A stretch of DNA of 41,204 bases, taken from Actinomycetota bacterium (GTDB lineage: Bacteria; Actinomycetota; Actinomycetes; S36-B12). The DNA lies in contig JAUSNB010000022.1 in the NCBI GenBank assembly GCA_030645615.1, forward strand, positions 1 to 41,204. The letters are read 5' to 3'. The notes under the pieces are model-generated. The model saw nothing but the letters and a program-made list of their open reading frames with translations, was not told where the DNA came from and ran no database searches. This document shows, piece after piece, positions 32,046 through 41,069 of the stretch; the first letter of the stretch is position 1; every line of letters begins with the position of its first letter. The translations under genes were made by a program, and so were the position numbers.

Positions 32046-34822
32046 CCGCCTTGGACGATCGCGATCTCGGCACGCCGGCCAGCGGCGCGCGGCGCACGGT
32101 CGCCCTGAGCGTGGACGGCATCGCGGTGGAGGTGCCAGCCGGCACGTCCGTCATGCGCGCGGCCGCGCTTGCTGGCCTGCCGGTGCCGAAGCTGTGCGCT
32201 ACCGATTCCCTCGAGGCGTTCGGGTCGTGCCGACTGTGCCTGGTCGAGGTGGACGGGCGCAAGGGGACGCCGGCGTCGTGCACCACCCCGTGCGAGGACG
32301 GAATGGCGGTGCGGACGCAGACCCCACGGCTGGAGCGGCTGCGGCGGTTGGTCATGGAGCTGTACATCTCCGACCATCCGTTGGACTGCCTGACCTGCCC
32401 GGCCAACGGGGACTGCGAGTTGCAGGACATGGCCGGCGTGGTGGGACTTCGAGAGGTGCGGTACGCATTGGGCGCGAACCACCTCGATGCTCCGACCGAC
32501 GGCAGCAACCCGTACTTCTCCTTCGATGCCAGCAAGTGCATCGCGTGCAGCCGCTGCGTGCGGGCGTGCGGGGAGGTGCAGGGCACGTTCGCCCTGACGA
32601 TCTCGGGGCGAGGCTTCGACTCCAAGGTCAGCGCCGGGGCCGACGTGCCGTTCCTGGAGAGCGAGTGCGTGTCGTGCGGTGCCTGCGTGCAGGCCTGCCC
32701 GACGTCGACGCTTCAGGAGAAGTCGGTCATCGAGCTGGGCATCCCGACCCGCCAGGTGCGCACGACATGCGCCTACTGCGGCGTGGGCTGCTCGTTCGTC
32801 GCCGAGCTGCGGGGCAGCGAGCTGGTCCGGATGGTCCCCGACAAGGCCGGCGGCGCGAACGCCGGGCACTCCTGCGTCAAGGGCCGGTTCGCGTGGGGCT
32901 ACGCCAGCCACCCGGACCGCGTGCTGGCGCCCCTGGTGCGCGAGTCGATCGACGAGGAGTGGCAGGAGGCGACCTGGGATGAGGCGATCGGGTTCGCGGC
33001 CCGCCGGCTGCGCCAGATCCAGGCCGAGCACGGGGTCGACGCCATCGGCGGCATCACGTCCTCGCGGTGCACCAACGAGGAGGTCTTCGTCGTCCAGAAG
33101 ATGATCCGGGCGGCGTTCGGCACCAACAACGTGGACACGTGCGCCCGGGTCTGCCACTCCCCCACCGGGTACGGCCTCAAGCGGGCCTTCGGGACATCCG
33201 CCGGCACCCAGGACTTCGCGTCGGTCGACGACGCCGACCTCGTCATGGTGATCGGCGCGAACCCGACCGACGCGCACCCGGTCTTCGCTTCGCGGCTCAA
33301 GCGCCGACTCCGCCAGGGGGCCCAGCTGGTCGTCATCGACCCACGACGGATCGACCTGGTCCGCATGCCCCACGTTCAGGCCGAGCACCACCTGCAACTG
33401 CGCCCCGGCACGAACGTCGCCGTCATGAACGCCATCAGCCACGTTGTCGTCGCCGAGAACCTGGTCGACCGTGCGTTCGTGGCCGACCGGTGCGACCCGA
33501 TGTCGTTCGGCGCCTGGGAGGAGTTCATCCGGTTGCCGGAGAACAGCCCGGAGGCCCTCGAGGCCGAGACCGGTGTCCCGGCGACCCAGATCCGGTCCGC
33601 CGCCCGCGCCTACGCGGCCGCCCCGAACGCCGCGATCTACTACGGCCTCGGCGTCACCGAGCACAGCCAGGGCTCGACCATGGTGATGGCCATCGCCAAC
33701 CTGGCCATGGTCACCGGCAACATCGGCCGCGCCGGAGTCGGCGTCAACCCATTGCGCGGGCAGAACAACGTGCAGGGGGCCTGCGACATGGGCTCCTTCC
33801 CGCACGAGCTGTCCGGCTACCGGCACGTGTCCGACGACTCCGTGCGCAGCCTGTTCGAGGATGCCTGGGGCGCGCCGATGCGGGCCGAGCCCGGGCTGCG
33901 CATCCCCAACATGCTCGACTCCGCCACCACCGGCGCCTTCCGCGCGCTGTTCATCCAGGGCGAGGACATCGCGCAATCGGACCCGAACACCCAGCACGTC
34001 GAGGCAGCGCTGCGGGCGATGGACCTGGTCATCGTCCAGGACCTCTTCCTGAACCAGACCGCGCGCTTCGCCCACGTGTTCCTGCCCGGCACGTCCTTCC
34101 TCGAGAAGGACGGCACCTTCACCAACGCCGAGCGTCGGATCAACCGGGTGCGGCCCGTCATGCCCAGCCGGACCGGCAAGACCGAGTGGGAGGTGGCCTG
34201 TGCCCTGGCGACCGCCATGGGCTACCCGATGGCCTACGCCAGCGGTGCGGAGATCATGGACGAGATCGCCCGGCTCACGCCGACCTTCGCGGGCGTGTCC
34301 TTCGACCTCCTGGACCGGGTAGGGAGCGTCCAGTGGCCGTGCAACGCGGAGGCGCCCGTGGGGACGCCGATCATGCACGGAGAGGCCTTCACACGCGGAC
34401 TCGGCAACTTCGTCACGACCCCGTACGTCCCGACCGACGAGCGCACCACCCGCCGCTATCCACTCCTGCTGACCACCGGCCGGGTACTGACCCAGTACAA
34501 CGTCGGGGCCCAGACGCGGCGCACCGCCAACACCACATGGCACGCCGAGGACGTGCTGGACATGCACGAGGCCGACGCGCTGGTACGCGGCATCGCCGAC
34601 GGGTCGTGGGTCGAGATCAGCAGCCGGGTCGGCGCCACCATGCTGCGCGCCCGCATCAGCGACGACGTCCCGGCCGGGGTGGTCTACACCACCTTCCACT
34701 ACCCGGTCAGCGGCGCCAACGTCGTGACGACCGACAACTCCGACTGGGCCACCAACTGCCCTGAGTACAAGGTCACCGCCGTCGAGGTGGCGCCCCGCAG
34801 CGTTGCCGGTGCCCCCACATGA
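32042..34822 (+). CDS. fdsA: NAD-dependent formate dehydrogenase, catalytic alpha subunit
   Basis: This 926-residue molybdenum (or tungsten) bis-MGD enzyme oxidises formate to CO2. An N-terminal [2Fe-2S] domain has C52, C63, C66 and C80. A NuoG-type His-Cys cluster uses H112, C116, C119 and C125, followed by two [4Fe-4S] clusters (C166/169/172/176 and C209/212/215/219). The cofactor domain starts with C243, C246, C250 and C278. The active-site residue is Cys371 followed by His372 (ARVCHSPTGYG), so this is a cysteine, not selenocysteine, form. It has no Tat signal, so it is cytoplasmic. ATGA overlaps connect it to the beta and delta genes. Confidence 0.96.
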   Translation: MTALDDRDLGTPASGARRTVALSVDGIAVEVPAGTSVMRAAALAGLPVPKLCATDSLEAFGSCRLCLVEVDGRKGTPASCTTPCEDGMAVRTQTPRLERLRRLVMELYISDHPLDCLTCPANGDCELQDMAGVVGLREVRYALGANHLDAPTDGSNPYFSFDASKCIACSRCVRACGEVQGTFALTISGRGFDSKVSAGADVPFLESECVSCGACVQACPTSTLQEKSVIELGIPTRQVRTTCAYCGVGCSFVAELRGSELVRMVPDKAGGANAGHSCVKGRFAWGYASHPDRVLAPLVRESIDEEWQEATWDEAIGFAARRLRQIQAEHGVDAIGGITSSRCTNEEVFVVQKMIRAAFGTNNVDTCARVCHSPTGYGLKRAFGTSAGTQDFASVDDADLVMVIGANPTDAHPVFASRLKRRLRQGAQLVVIDPRRIDLVRMPHVQAEHHLQLRPGTNVAVMNAISHVVVAENLVDRAFVADRCDPMSFGAWEEFIRLPENSPEALEAETGVPATQIRSAARAYAAAPNAAIYYGLGVTEHSQGSTMVMAIANLAMVTGNIGRAGVGVNPLRGQNNVQGACDMGSFPHELSGYRHVSDDSVRSLFEDAWGAPMRAEPGLRIPNMLDSATTGAFRALFIQGEDIAQSDPNTQHVEAALRAMDLVIVQDLFLNQTARFAHVFLPGTSFLEKDGTFTNAERRINRVRPVMPSRTGKTEWEVACALATAMGYPMAYASGAEIMDEIARLTPTFAGVSFDLLDRVGSVQWPCNAEAPVGTPIMHGEAFTRGLGNFVTTPYVPTDERTTRRYPLLLTTGRVLTQYNVGAQTRRTANTTWHAEDVLDMHEADALVRGIADGSWVEISSRVGATMLRARISDDVPAGVVYTTFHYPVSGANVVTTDNSDWATNCPEYKVTAVEVAPRSVAGAPT

Positions 34823-35043
34823 CGACTGATACGGCCGCACCTCACCCTCGGCTGGCGAAGATGGCAAACCAGATCGCCGCGAGCGTCCCCGACGCGGCCC
34901 GCAGCGCCGAGCAGACAGCCGCGCACCTGCACGCGTTCTGGACCCCGCAGATGATCGCGGACCTCCGCCTGGCCGCCGGCACCGACCCGGAGCGGCTGCG
35001 CGCCGACGTCCACCGCGCCCTGGCCCTGCTGCGCCGGGACTGA
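34819..35043 (+). CDS. fdsD: Formate dehydrogenase, delta subunit (FdsD)
   Basis: The 74-residue protein has the FdsD pattern KMANQIAASV, then AAHLHAFWTPQMIADL and HRALALL at the end. FdsD is a small, cofactor-free subunit needed for stable soluble formate dehydrogenase. Its ATG overlaps the alpha stop (ATGA). It is the last gene of the operon and is convergent with dapF, with 25 bp between. Confidence 0.9.
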   Translation: MTTDTAAPHPRLAKMANQIAASVPDAARSAEQTAAHLHAFWTPQMIADLRLAAGTDPERLRADVHRALALLRRD

Positions 35044-35068
35044 GGCCTGCCCCACGCTCGTCGGGAGG

Positions 35069-35923
35069 CTAGAGCGGGAGCAGGACGGTGCCGCGGGCGA
35101 CGAGGTCGGCCGGGCCGTTCAGGAGCATCGAGCCCTCGGCTGTCTCGGTGATCCGCAGGGTGCCGCCCGGCACCTCCACCACCCACGTGGACTCACCCTC
35201 GAGCCCCGGCTCGAACTGGCGTCGGGCCGCCCAGGCGACCGCGCACGCCCCCGTGCCACACGACAGCGTCTCGCCGACGCCACGCTCGTGGACGCGCATG
35301 GCGACATGCCGGTCTGCGCGCAGCACCGCGAACTCCACGTTCACGCCGTCCGGAAACAGGCCACCCGGAGTGACATCCGGGGCCCGGCGCAGGTCGCCCG
35401 CATCGTCCAGGGAATCGACGAACGCCACGGCATGGGGATTCGGGACGAGAACGCCAGTGGCCGACCAGGTCCGGTCGCCGACCGCGACGATCGGCAGGGC
35501 GCGCATGCGTGTGGTCGTCGCCTTGCCCATATCGATGGTGATGGAGCGGTCGGATTCGATCGTGACGCTTCGCAGGCCGCCACGTGTGGCGATGACCGTC
35601 TCGTTGTCGGTGGTCAGCCCGGTCGCGGCGAGGTACCGGACGAAGACCCGTGCGCCGTTGCCGCACATCTCCGCCGTGCTGCCATCGGCGTTGCGGTGGT
35701 CCATGAAGTACTCAGCCACCGGCGCAAACTCGGCGAACTCGGGCTCGTGCTCCGTGCGCACCACTCGCAGCACACCATCGGCGCCGATCCCCTTGCGCCG
35801 GTCGCACAGCCAGCGCACCTGCTCCGGCGTGAGATCGAGGCGACCGTCGACGTCGGGCAGCACGACGAAGTCGTTGCCGGTGCCGTGCCCCTTCACGAAG
35901 GGCAGTTCATTCAGTCGCGCCAC
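35069..35923 (-). CDS. dapF: Diaminopimelate epimerase
   Basis: DapF converts LL- to meso-diaminopimelate for lysine and peptidoglycan. The 284-residue, two-lobed protein has one catalytic cysteine in MCGNGARVFVRY and the other in ETLSCGTGACAVAWAA. It starts ARLNELPFVKGHGTGNDFVVL after the GTG. The GTG at 35923 has TACGCT 6 nt upstream and no Shine-Dalgarno, so it is likely leaderless. The glycosyltransferase gene upstream ends 20 bp away. Confidence 0.96.
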   Translation of the reverse strand: MARLNELPFVKGHGTGNDFVVLPDVDGRLDLTPEQVRWLCDRRKGIGADGVLRVVRTEHEPEFAEFAPVAEYFMDHRNADGSTAEMCGNGARVFVRYLAATGLTTDNETVIATRGGLRSVTIESDRSITIDMGKATTTRMRALPIVAVGDRTWSATGVLVPNPHAVAFVDSLDDAGDLRRAPDVTPGGLFPDGVNVEFAVLRADRHVAMRVHERGVGETLSCGTGACAVAWAARRQFEPGLEGESTWVVEVPGGTLRITETAEGSMLLNGPADLVARGTVLLPL

Positions 35924-35929
35924 GCCGCC

Positions 35930-35935
35930 AGCGTA
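35930..35935 (-). promoter_or_regulatory. -10 box of dapF (leaderless)
   Basis: TACGCT on the minus strand lies 6 nt before the GTG start of dapF, in the 20-bp gap after the glycosyltransferase gene. Confidence 0.5.
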
Positions 35936-35943
35936 TCCGTCGC

Positions 35944-37062
35944 TCAGTGCACGCCCGCCCCCGCTCGGGCGTACGCCTCCCGAACGATGGCCAGAACGCT
36001 GGGCCACGCCTGGGCCGGCTGCACTGCTGCGTTGCGCCCAGCCATGGCATCGAGGAGCGGTCGGTCCCGTCCCAGCCTGGCGATCGCCCTGGCCATGCCG
36101 GCATCGTCGTCGGCGAGGAGGCCCTCGACGCCGTCGTGGATGAACTCCGTCGTGCCGGTCTGGGAGCGGGCGATGACAGGAAGTCCCGCCGTGCGCGCCT
36201 CGAGCGCGGCCAGGCCGAACGATTCCTTGACCGATGGCTGGACGAACACATCTGACCGGCCGAACACCCCGAGGATCCGCTCCCGTGGCAGCCTGCCGGC
36301 GAACTCGATCGAACCTACTCGTCCCTGCGCAAAGCGCTGCGCCCGGGCCCGCTCAGGGCCGTCGCCGATGAGGACCGCCTCCACGCGGACCGAACCCGCG
36401 AGGTCGGCGGCGGCCGCCTGGACCATGCGCACGAGCGGGAGCACCCGCTTCCGCGGGGCCATCCGGAGCACGCTGACCACCCGCAGGACGGCAGGGTCCG
36501 CGCCCTCAGCCGATACTGACCACTCGGCCGGGTCGATGCCGTTGGGCACGACCAGGACCTCGCCCACGCGCGGGAGCGCGGACTCGATCCGGCGCGCGGC
36601 GACCTGGCTCACCGCGCTCAGCGCCGCTCCCCAGCGGGACCACCGTACGAGCGTGTCCGACGCAGCGAAGCCCGGGCGGGCCAGCGGCCCCCACACGCTG
36701 TGCACCGTGACGAGGGTGGGGATGCCGCGCCGTCGCGCGGCCCGGATCGCCCCCCAGGCGAAAGGCGAGACCACTCCGGCGTGGACGTGCACGATGTCGA
36801 CGGGATGGGCGTCCAGCACGCGGCCCACCTCGCGTCCGGTGCGGGGATGGACGGGCAGCTCGAAAGGAAGGTGCGCGGAGACGCGGTGGACGGCGATCCG
36901 GTCGACCTCGTCATCGCCGGCGAAGACCATGCGTCCCGGCGTTGCGGTGATCACCCGCACCTCGTCGCCCGCCACCTGCTGCCGCGCCGCGAGGGCGGCT
37001 ACCTGTGTCTCGATGCCGCCCGTACGCGGGGCGTAGCAGTCGCTGACATGGGCGATCCTCAC
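35944..37062 (-). CDS. GT4-family glycosyltransferase
   Basis: The 372-residue protein is a GT-B glycosyltransferase of family 4. It begins with RIAHVSDCYAPRTGGIETQV, and shows VHVHAGVVSPFA, VPNGIDPAEW, the donor-site stretch LIGDGPER, and the E-x7-E region KESFGLAALEARTAGLPVI. Relatives transfer mannose, N-acetylglucosamine or other sugars to lipids, inositol or glycans. It lacks a motif to name it MshA or PimB. The GTG at 37062 has TACGGT 8 nt upstream. It is divergent from a PIG-L deacetylase, 21 bp apart, which suggests a shared pathway. Confidence 0.85.
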   Translation of the reverse strand: MRIAHVSDCYAPRTGGIETQVAALAARQQVAGDEVRVITATPGRMVFAGDDEVDRIAVHRVSAHLPFELPVHPRTGREVGRVLDAHPVDIVHVHAGVVSPFAWGAIRAARRRGIPTLVTVHSVWGPLARPGFAASDTLVRWSRWGAALSAVSQVAARRIESALPRVGEVLVVPNGIDPAEWSVSAEGADPAVLRVVSVLRMAPRKRVLPLVRMVQAAAADLAGSVRVEAVLIGDGPERARAQRFAQGRVGSIEFAGRLPRERILGVFGRSDVFVQPSVKESFGLAALEARTAGLPVIARSQTGTTEFIHDGVEGLLADDDAGMARAIARLGRDRPLLDAMAGRNAAVQPAQAWPSVLAIVREAYARAGAGVH

Positions 37063-37083
37063 GACGCACGACCGTACGCCACA

Positions 37084-37917
37084 ATGTCCGATCATGAGCA
37101 GAGCGGTCCATTGGTGAACGACGCCGCGCGCACCCTCGTCTTCGTCCATGCCCACCCGGACGACGAGGCCCTGCTCACCGCGGGGACCATGGCCCGGGCC
37201 GTTGCCGAGGGGCACCGGGTGGTCCTGGTGGTCGCAACGGACGGGGCAGCGGGGCTGGCGTCGTCTGGCTACTCGGCCGACCTTGCCGGCACCCGCAGTT
37301 CTGAGCTCGCCACGTCGGCGGCGGCACTGGGAGTCGCGCGCATCGTGCCGCTTGGCTACCCCGACTCGGGTCTCCACGGCGAGGTCGCAGCCGGGTTCGC
37401 CCATGCCAGCAGGTTCGCGATCGCCCGGGAGATCGCTGCCGTGTGCGACGAGGAGGGCGCCGGCATCCTCGTCGGCTATGACCCCTCCGGTGGCTACGGG
37501 CACCCGGACCATCTCCAGGTGCACCGCGCCACCCGCGCGGCCAGCGTCCTGTGCCGCCGGGCGCCTCGGCTGTTCGAGGCGACACTGCCGCGCGAGCCCA
37601 TCGCATGGGCAGGTCGGGTGGCGGCGGCCTCGCGGCTGGCACCGGACGGGTTCTCCGCCGAGGAGTTCGCTGAGGCTTGGACCCCCCGCAGGCAGATCAC
37701 CCATCGCGTCGACGTAAGGGCTCACCTGCCGGCCAAGCGTGCCGCGCTCCGCGCCCACGCCTCGCAGGCATCGGCCGACGGGACCGTGCGGACCCTCGCC
37801 ATACTGACTCGCCTGCCTTGGCCGCTGCAGTCACTGCTGCTCGGGACCGAGTTCTACGTGTCGGTCTCCGACCCCCAGGCCAGCAGGGCATCGCTCGCCA
37901 GCGACGGGCTGTCGTAA
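37084..37917 (+). CDS. PIG-L/LmbE-family deacetylase
   Basis: The 277-residue protein has the zinc-binding motif HAHPDDE and, later, GYGHPDHLQVH, of the PIG-L family, whose members remove acetyl groups from N-acetylglucosaminyl compounds (for example MshB in mycothiol synthesis). The substrate is unknown. The start may be ATG 37084 or GTG 37114, the latter closer to the conserved domain. The last 64 bp overlap the 3' end of convergent miaA. Confidence 0.85.
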   Translation: MSDHEQSGPLVNDAARTLVFVHAHPDDEALLTAGTMARAVAEGHRVVLVVATDGAAGLASSGYSADLAGTRSSELATSAAALGVARIVPLGYPDSGLHGEVAAGFAHASRFAIAREIAAVCDEEGAGILVGYDPSGGYGHPDHLQVHRATRAASVLCRRAPRLFEATLPREPIAWAGRVAAASRLAPDGFSAEEFAEAWTPRRQITHRVDVRAHLPAKRAALRAHASQASADGTVRTLAILTRLPWPLQSLLLGTEFYVSVSDPQASRASLASDGLS

Positions 37918-38807
37918 GCGAGCCAGCGGATCCGGTCATCACGCAGGAACCAGCGTTGCTGGCGCCGCGCGAAGCGGCGGGTGGCCTCTACCGTGCGGCG
38001 GATTGCCTCATCCTCGGTGCATTCACCAGCGAGGAAGTCCAATGCCTGGGCATAACCGAGGGCCCGGGACGCCGTCGGCGCCGATGCCAGTCCTTGAGTG
38101 GCGAGTGACCGCACCTCGTCGACGAGTCCCTCGTGCCACATCCGAAGCACCCGGCGCTCGATGCGCTCGTCGAGTGCGGCACGCGGGATGGCGAGCCCAA
38201 CGCGCACGCAGGGGTACACGGATTCCGGCGCGGGGAGCGTCGCCACGAATGGCTGCCCGGTGATCTCGATGACCTCCAGTGCCCGGACGATGCGACGCCC
38301 GTTGCTTGGCAGCACCTGCTCGGCGGCCACCGGATCCAGGGAACCAAGGCGCTCGTGCAGCGCGGCCGCCCCATCGCGTGCCAGTTCTTCCTCCAGCCGA
38401 GCCCGAATTGCCGGGTCGGTCCCTGGAAAGCGCAGGTCATCGAGGACGGCCGACACATACAGGCCACTGCCGCCGACGACTATCGGCACGTGACCGCCAG
38501 CCCTGATCGCGTCGATGGCGGAGCGGGCGTGGGCCTGGAACTCGGCGACGGTCAACGGGTACGACATGTCCCATGCATCGACGAGATGGTGGACGATGCC
38601 GCGCCGCTCCACCGTCGTAGGTGTCGCCGTGCCGATGTCCAGGCCGCGATAGGCCTGCATGGAATCCGTGCCCACGATCTCTGCCGGCACGTTCATGCGC
38701 TGGGTGAGCAGCTCGGCGAGATCCACGGCGAGGGCGGACTTGCCCGAGGCGGTCGGGCCCAGGACAGCGAGGATCCGGGGCAGGTGCGCCTCGGTGTCGT
38801 CAGGCAC
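37854..38807 (-). CDS. miaA: tRNA dimethylallyltransferase
   Basis: MiaA adds the isopentenyl group to A37 of tRNAs reading UNN codons. The 317-residue protein has the P-loop [13 protein letters not shown], then [39 protein letters not shown], and [19 protein letters not shown]. The last residues ([16 protein letters not shown]) extend beyond the usual end and lie antisense to the PIG-L gene. The GTG start overlaps the last 8 bp of miaB. Both enzymes act on the same A37. Confidence 0.95.
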   Translation of the reverse strand: MPDDTEAHLPRILAVLGPTASGKSALAVDLAELLTQRMNVPAEIVGTDSMQAYRGLDIGTATPTTVERRGIVHHLVDAWDMSYPLTVAEFQAHARSAIDAIRAGGHVPIVVGGSGLYVSAVLDDLRFPGTDPAIRARLEEELARDGAAALHERLGSLDPVAAEQVLPSNGRRIVRALEVIEITGQPFVATLPAPESVYPCVRVGLAIPRAALDERIERRVLRMWHEGLVDEVRSLATQGLASAPTASRALGYAQALDFLAGECTEDEAIRRTVEATRRFARRQQRWFLRDDRIRWLAYDSPSLASDALLAWGSETDT

Positions 38808-40224
38808 GGAAGGACGGAAGGCCGAGCATGACGCCGGCCGGCGCCCGCGACTGGTCGGCCACGTCCCCCGCCCGGGTCCGGCGCACGGCCAGGACCCGGT
38901 CGGCCACGAGGTGGTGCGGGGCGGCATGGGTCACCTCGGCGGTGACGACATCGCCGGGGCGCGGCGGGCCAACGACGGGATCGACGGCCACATGCACGAG
39001 GCGATTGTCGGCTGCCCGGCCCGACAGCCGTGCGGTCTGATCATCCTTGCGCCCCTCGCCATTGGCCACCAGGACGTCGACGGTGCGGCCCACCTGTGCG
39101 AGGTTCTCCTGCCAGGAGATCTCGTTGACGAGGTCGATGAGCCGTTCGTAGCGCTCCTGCACTACGTCGTGCGGCACCTGGCCATCCATGCTCGCCGCCG
39201 GGGTGCCGGGGCGCTTGGAGTACTGGAAGGTGAAGGCGCTGGCGAACCGTGCCTCGCGGACGACGTGCAGCGTCTGGTCGAAGTCCTCCTCGCTCTCGCC
39301 CGGGAAGCCCACGATGACGTCGGTCGTGATCGCAGCGTCGGGAAGGCTCTCCCGCACCCGGGCGATGATGTCCAGGTATCGCTGCTGTCGGTATGAGCGA
39401 CGCATGCGCTGCAGCACGGCGTCGGACCCGGACTGCAGCGGCATGTGCAGGTGCGGCATGACGTTAGGCGTCGATGCCATGGCATCGATGACGTCATCCG
39501 TGAAGTCCCGGGGGTGCGGGCTGGTGAAGCGCAGCCGCTCGAGGCCGTCGACCTCCCCACAGGCCCGCAACAACTTCGCGAAGGCGCCGCGGTCCCCGAA
39601 CTCAGAGCCGTAGGCATTGACGTTCTGTCCGAGGAGGGTGACCTCGAGCACGCCTTCGCCGACGAGGGCGTGCACCTCGGCAAGAATGTCCCCAGGCCGC
39701 CGATCCTTCTCCGTTCCGCGCAGCGCCGGGACGATGCAGAACGTGCACGTGTTGTTGCACCCCACGCTGACCGAGACCCACGCTGAGTACACGCTGTCGC
39801 GCCGACTCGGGAGCGTGGACGGGAATACCTCGAGTGCCTCGGCTATCTCGACCTGGGCCTCCTGCTCGATGCGGGCGCGCTCGAGCAGGACCGGCAGGGC
39901 GCCGATGTTGTGGGTTCCGAAGACGACGTCAACCCATGGGGCCTTGGCCAGGATCTCGCCGCGGTCCTTCTGCGCCAGGCAGCCACCGACGGCGATCTGC
40001 ATTCCCGGATGAGCGGCCTTGACGGGCACCAGGTGGCTGAGGTTGCCGTAGAGCCTGTTGTCGGCGTTCTCGCGAACGGCGCAGGTGTTGAAGACGACTA
40101 CATCGGCCTGCTCGTCCTCGCCGGCCCGCACGTAGCCGGCGTCCTCGAGCAGCCCGGCCAGGCGCTCGGAATCGTGGACGTTCATCTGGCACCCGTAGGT
40201 GCGAACCTGATAGGAACGACTCAC
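38800..40224 (-). CDS. miaB: tRNA-2-methylthio-N6-dimethylallyladenosine synthase
   Basis: MiaB methylthiolates the isopentenylated A37. The 474-residue protein has an N-terminal UPF0004 domain ([41 protein letters not shown]), a radical-SAM domain with the cluster motif [11 protein letters not shown], and a C-terminal TRAM domain. The GTG at 40224 is chosen because TATTGT lies 6 nt upstream and the protein then starts [14 protein letters not shown]. It is first in an operon with miaA. Confidence 0.96.
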   Translation of the reverse strand: MSRSYQVRTYGCQMNVHDSERLAGLLEDAGYVRAGEDEQADVVVFNTCAVRENADNRLYGNLSHLVPVKAAHPGMQIAVGGCLAQKDRGEILAKAPWVDVVFGTHNIGALPVLLERARIEQEAQVEIAEALEVFPSTLPSRRDSVYSAWVSVSVGCNNTCTFCIVPALRGTEKDRRPGDILAEVHALVGEGVLEVTLLGQNVNAYGSEFGDRGAFAKLLRACGEVDGLERLRFTSPHPRDFTDDVIDAMASTPNVMPHLHMPLQSGSDAVLQRMRRSYRQQRYLDIIARVRESLPDAAITTDVIVGFPGESEEDFDQTLHVVREARFASAFTFQYSKRPGTPAASMDGQVPHDVVQERYERLIDLVNEISWQENLAQVGRTVDVLVANGEGRKDDQTARLSGRAADNRLVHVAVDPVVGPPRPGDVVTAEVTHAAPHHLVADRVLAVRRTRAGDVADQSRAPAGVMLGLPSFRA

Positions 40225-40230
40225 CTCGGA

Positions 40231-40236
40231 ACAATA
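40231..40236 (-). promoter_or_regulatory. -10 box of miaB (leaderless)
   Basis: TATTGT on the minus strand lies 6 nt before the GTG start. On the other strand TAGTGT at 40242-40247 may be the -10 of the secreted-protein gene, so the two promoters nearly meet. Confidence 0.55.
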
Positions 40237-40277
40237 CCGGCTAGTGTCCAACGCACCGCCAAGGCTGGGAGGCACCC

Positions 40278-40667
40278 GTGCGTATCCGGACTCGTTCAAT
40301 GATCGGCTCAGTACTCTCCGTGGGACTTGGACTCAGCGGACTCGCCATCGCGGCGCCTGCGCAGGCGGCGAGCGAGCGAATCGTGCTGCATGCCTATGCG
40401 TACGAGAACACGCCGGGCGCAGACATCCAGTTCCACTGCCTCGCGTCCCCGAGCCTGGTCGGCAAGACGGCCCAGATCAAGGAGGTCGGTGGGGGGTTCG
40501 AGGCTTCGGTGACCATCAAGAAGAACGGCAGCTGCGACCTGGCCGCGAAGTCCACTACCAGGGGTGAGCACTACTACGTCGTCGTCGTCCAGTACGAGCT
40601 TCCCAGCGGAAAGACGAAGACGGTCAGGTCGAACCCCGAATCCGTCTTCGTCGGACAGGACAACTGA
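40278..40667 (+). CDS. Small secreted protein of unknown function
   Basis: The 129-residue protein has a Sec signal peptide: basic start RIRTR, hydrophobic [16 protein letters not shown], and the cleavage site APAQA-ASE. The mature part of about 98 residues is beta-rich, with two cysteines (FHCLAS and GSCDLAA) that could form a disulfide, and ends [12 protein letters not shown] do not recognise the family. GGGAGG lies 5 nt before the GTG start at 40278. It is convergent with a lipoprotein gene. Confidence 0.75.
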   Translation: MRIRTRSMIGSVLSVGLGLSGLAIAAPAQAASERIVLHAYAYENTPGADIQFHCLASPSLVGKTAQIKEVGGGFEASVTIKKNGSCDLAAKSTTRGEHYYVVVVQYELPSGKTKTVRSNPESVFVGQDN

Positions 40668-40719
40668 CAGCCCCGCGTGACTCGCGTAGCCACGCGCCCC
40701 TTGCCGAGGGCTGGGGCTG
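40668..40719. terminator. Three-stem structure between convergent genes, likely bidirectional terminator
   Basis: CAGCCCC (40668-40674) pairs with GGGGCTG (40713-40719). Inside are GCGTG (40675-40679) with CACGC (40691-40695) and GCCC (40696-40699) with GGGC (40708-40711). The structure fills the whole gap between the two stop codons. There is no T-tract. Confidence 0.5.
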
Positions 40720-40995
40720 CTACTCAGCCGAGGCGCACGCCACTGCGTCGGCCTGGAACTTGTCCTGCAGTTCCTGCGATGCATTGTCCGAGTCCAGGGC
40801 CACGATGTCGTCATCACTGTAGGAGTTGATCAGGCCGACCATGCAGTCGATGACGGCCTGGGAGGCGCCCGAATCGGTCAACCCCTGGGTCATCTCGTCG
40901 ATCGCGGACTCACGCACATCCGACGCATTCGAGCCGCAAGCGGCAAGCCCGAACGTCAGTCCGACTGCGGCGATAATCGCAATGCTGCGACCCAT
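40720..40995 (-). CDS. Small putative lipoprotein
   Basis: The 91-residue protein has a lipoprotein signal, GRSIAIIAAVGLTFGLAAC with the lipobox LAAC and the lipid-bearing cysteine at position 20, then an acidic mature part of about 70 residues with cysteines in VIDCMVGL and VACASAE. Such a secreted Asp/Gln-rich helical domain with a Cys pair is common in actinobacterial hypothetical proteins. GGAGG lies 4 nt before the ATG at 40995. Function is unknown. Confidence 0.7.
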   Translation of the reverse strand: MGRSIAIIAAVGLTFGLAACGSNASDVRESAIDEMTQGLTDSGASQAVIDCMVGLINSYSDDDIVALDSDNASQELQDKFQADAVACASAE

Positions 40996-41069
40996 GGCCC
41001 CTCCAAGGTGCTCGTTGGTGCGCTCAGGGAACCACATGCGAGGCCCGCGCGTGCGCCTTTCCGCGACTA

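Noticed and set aside
31694-34867. Open frame of 1057 codons on the minus strand
   Set aside because: It is the antisense shadow of fdsA and the end of fdsB, which have complete cofactor motifs.
35944-37062. Calling the glycosyltransferase MshA
   Set aside because: The N-terminal signature differs (GGIETQV rather than GGMNVY), so only the GT4 family can be supported.
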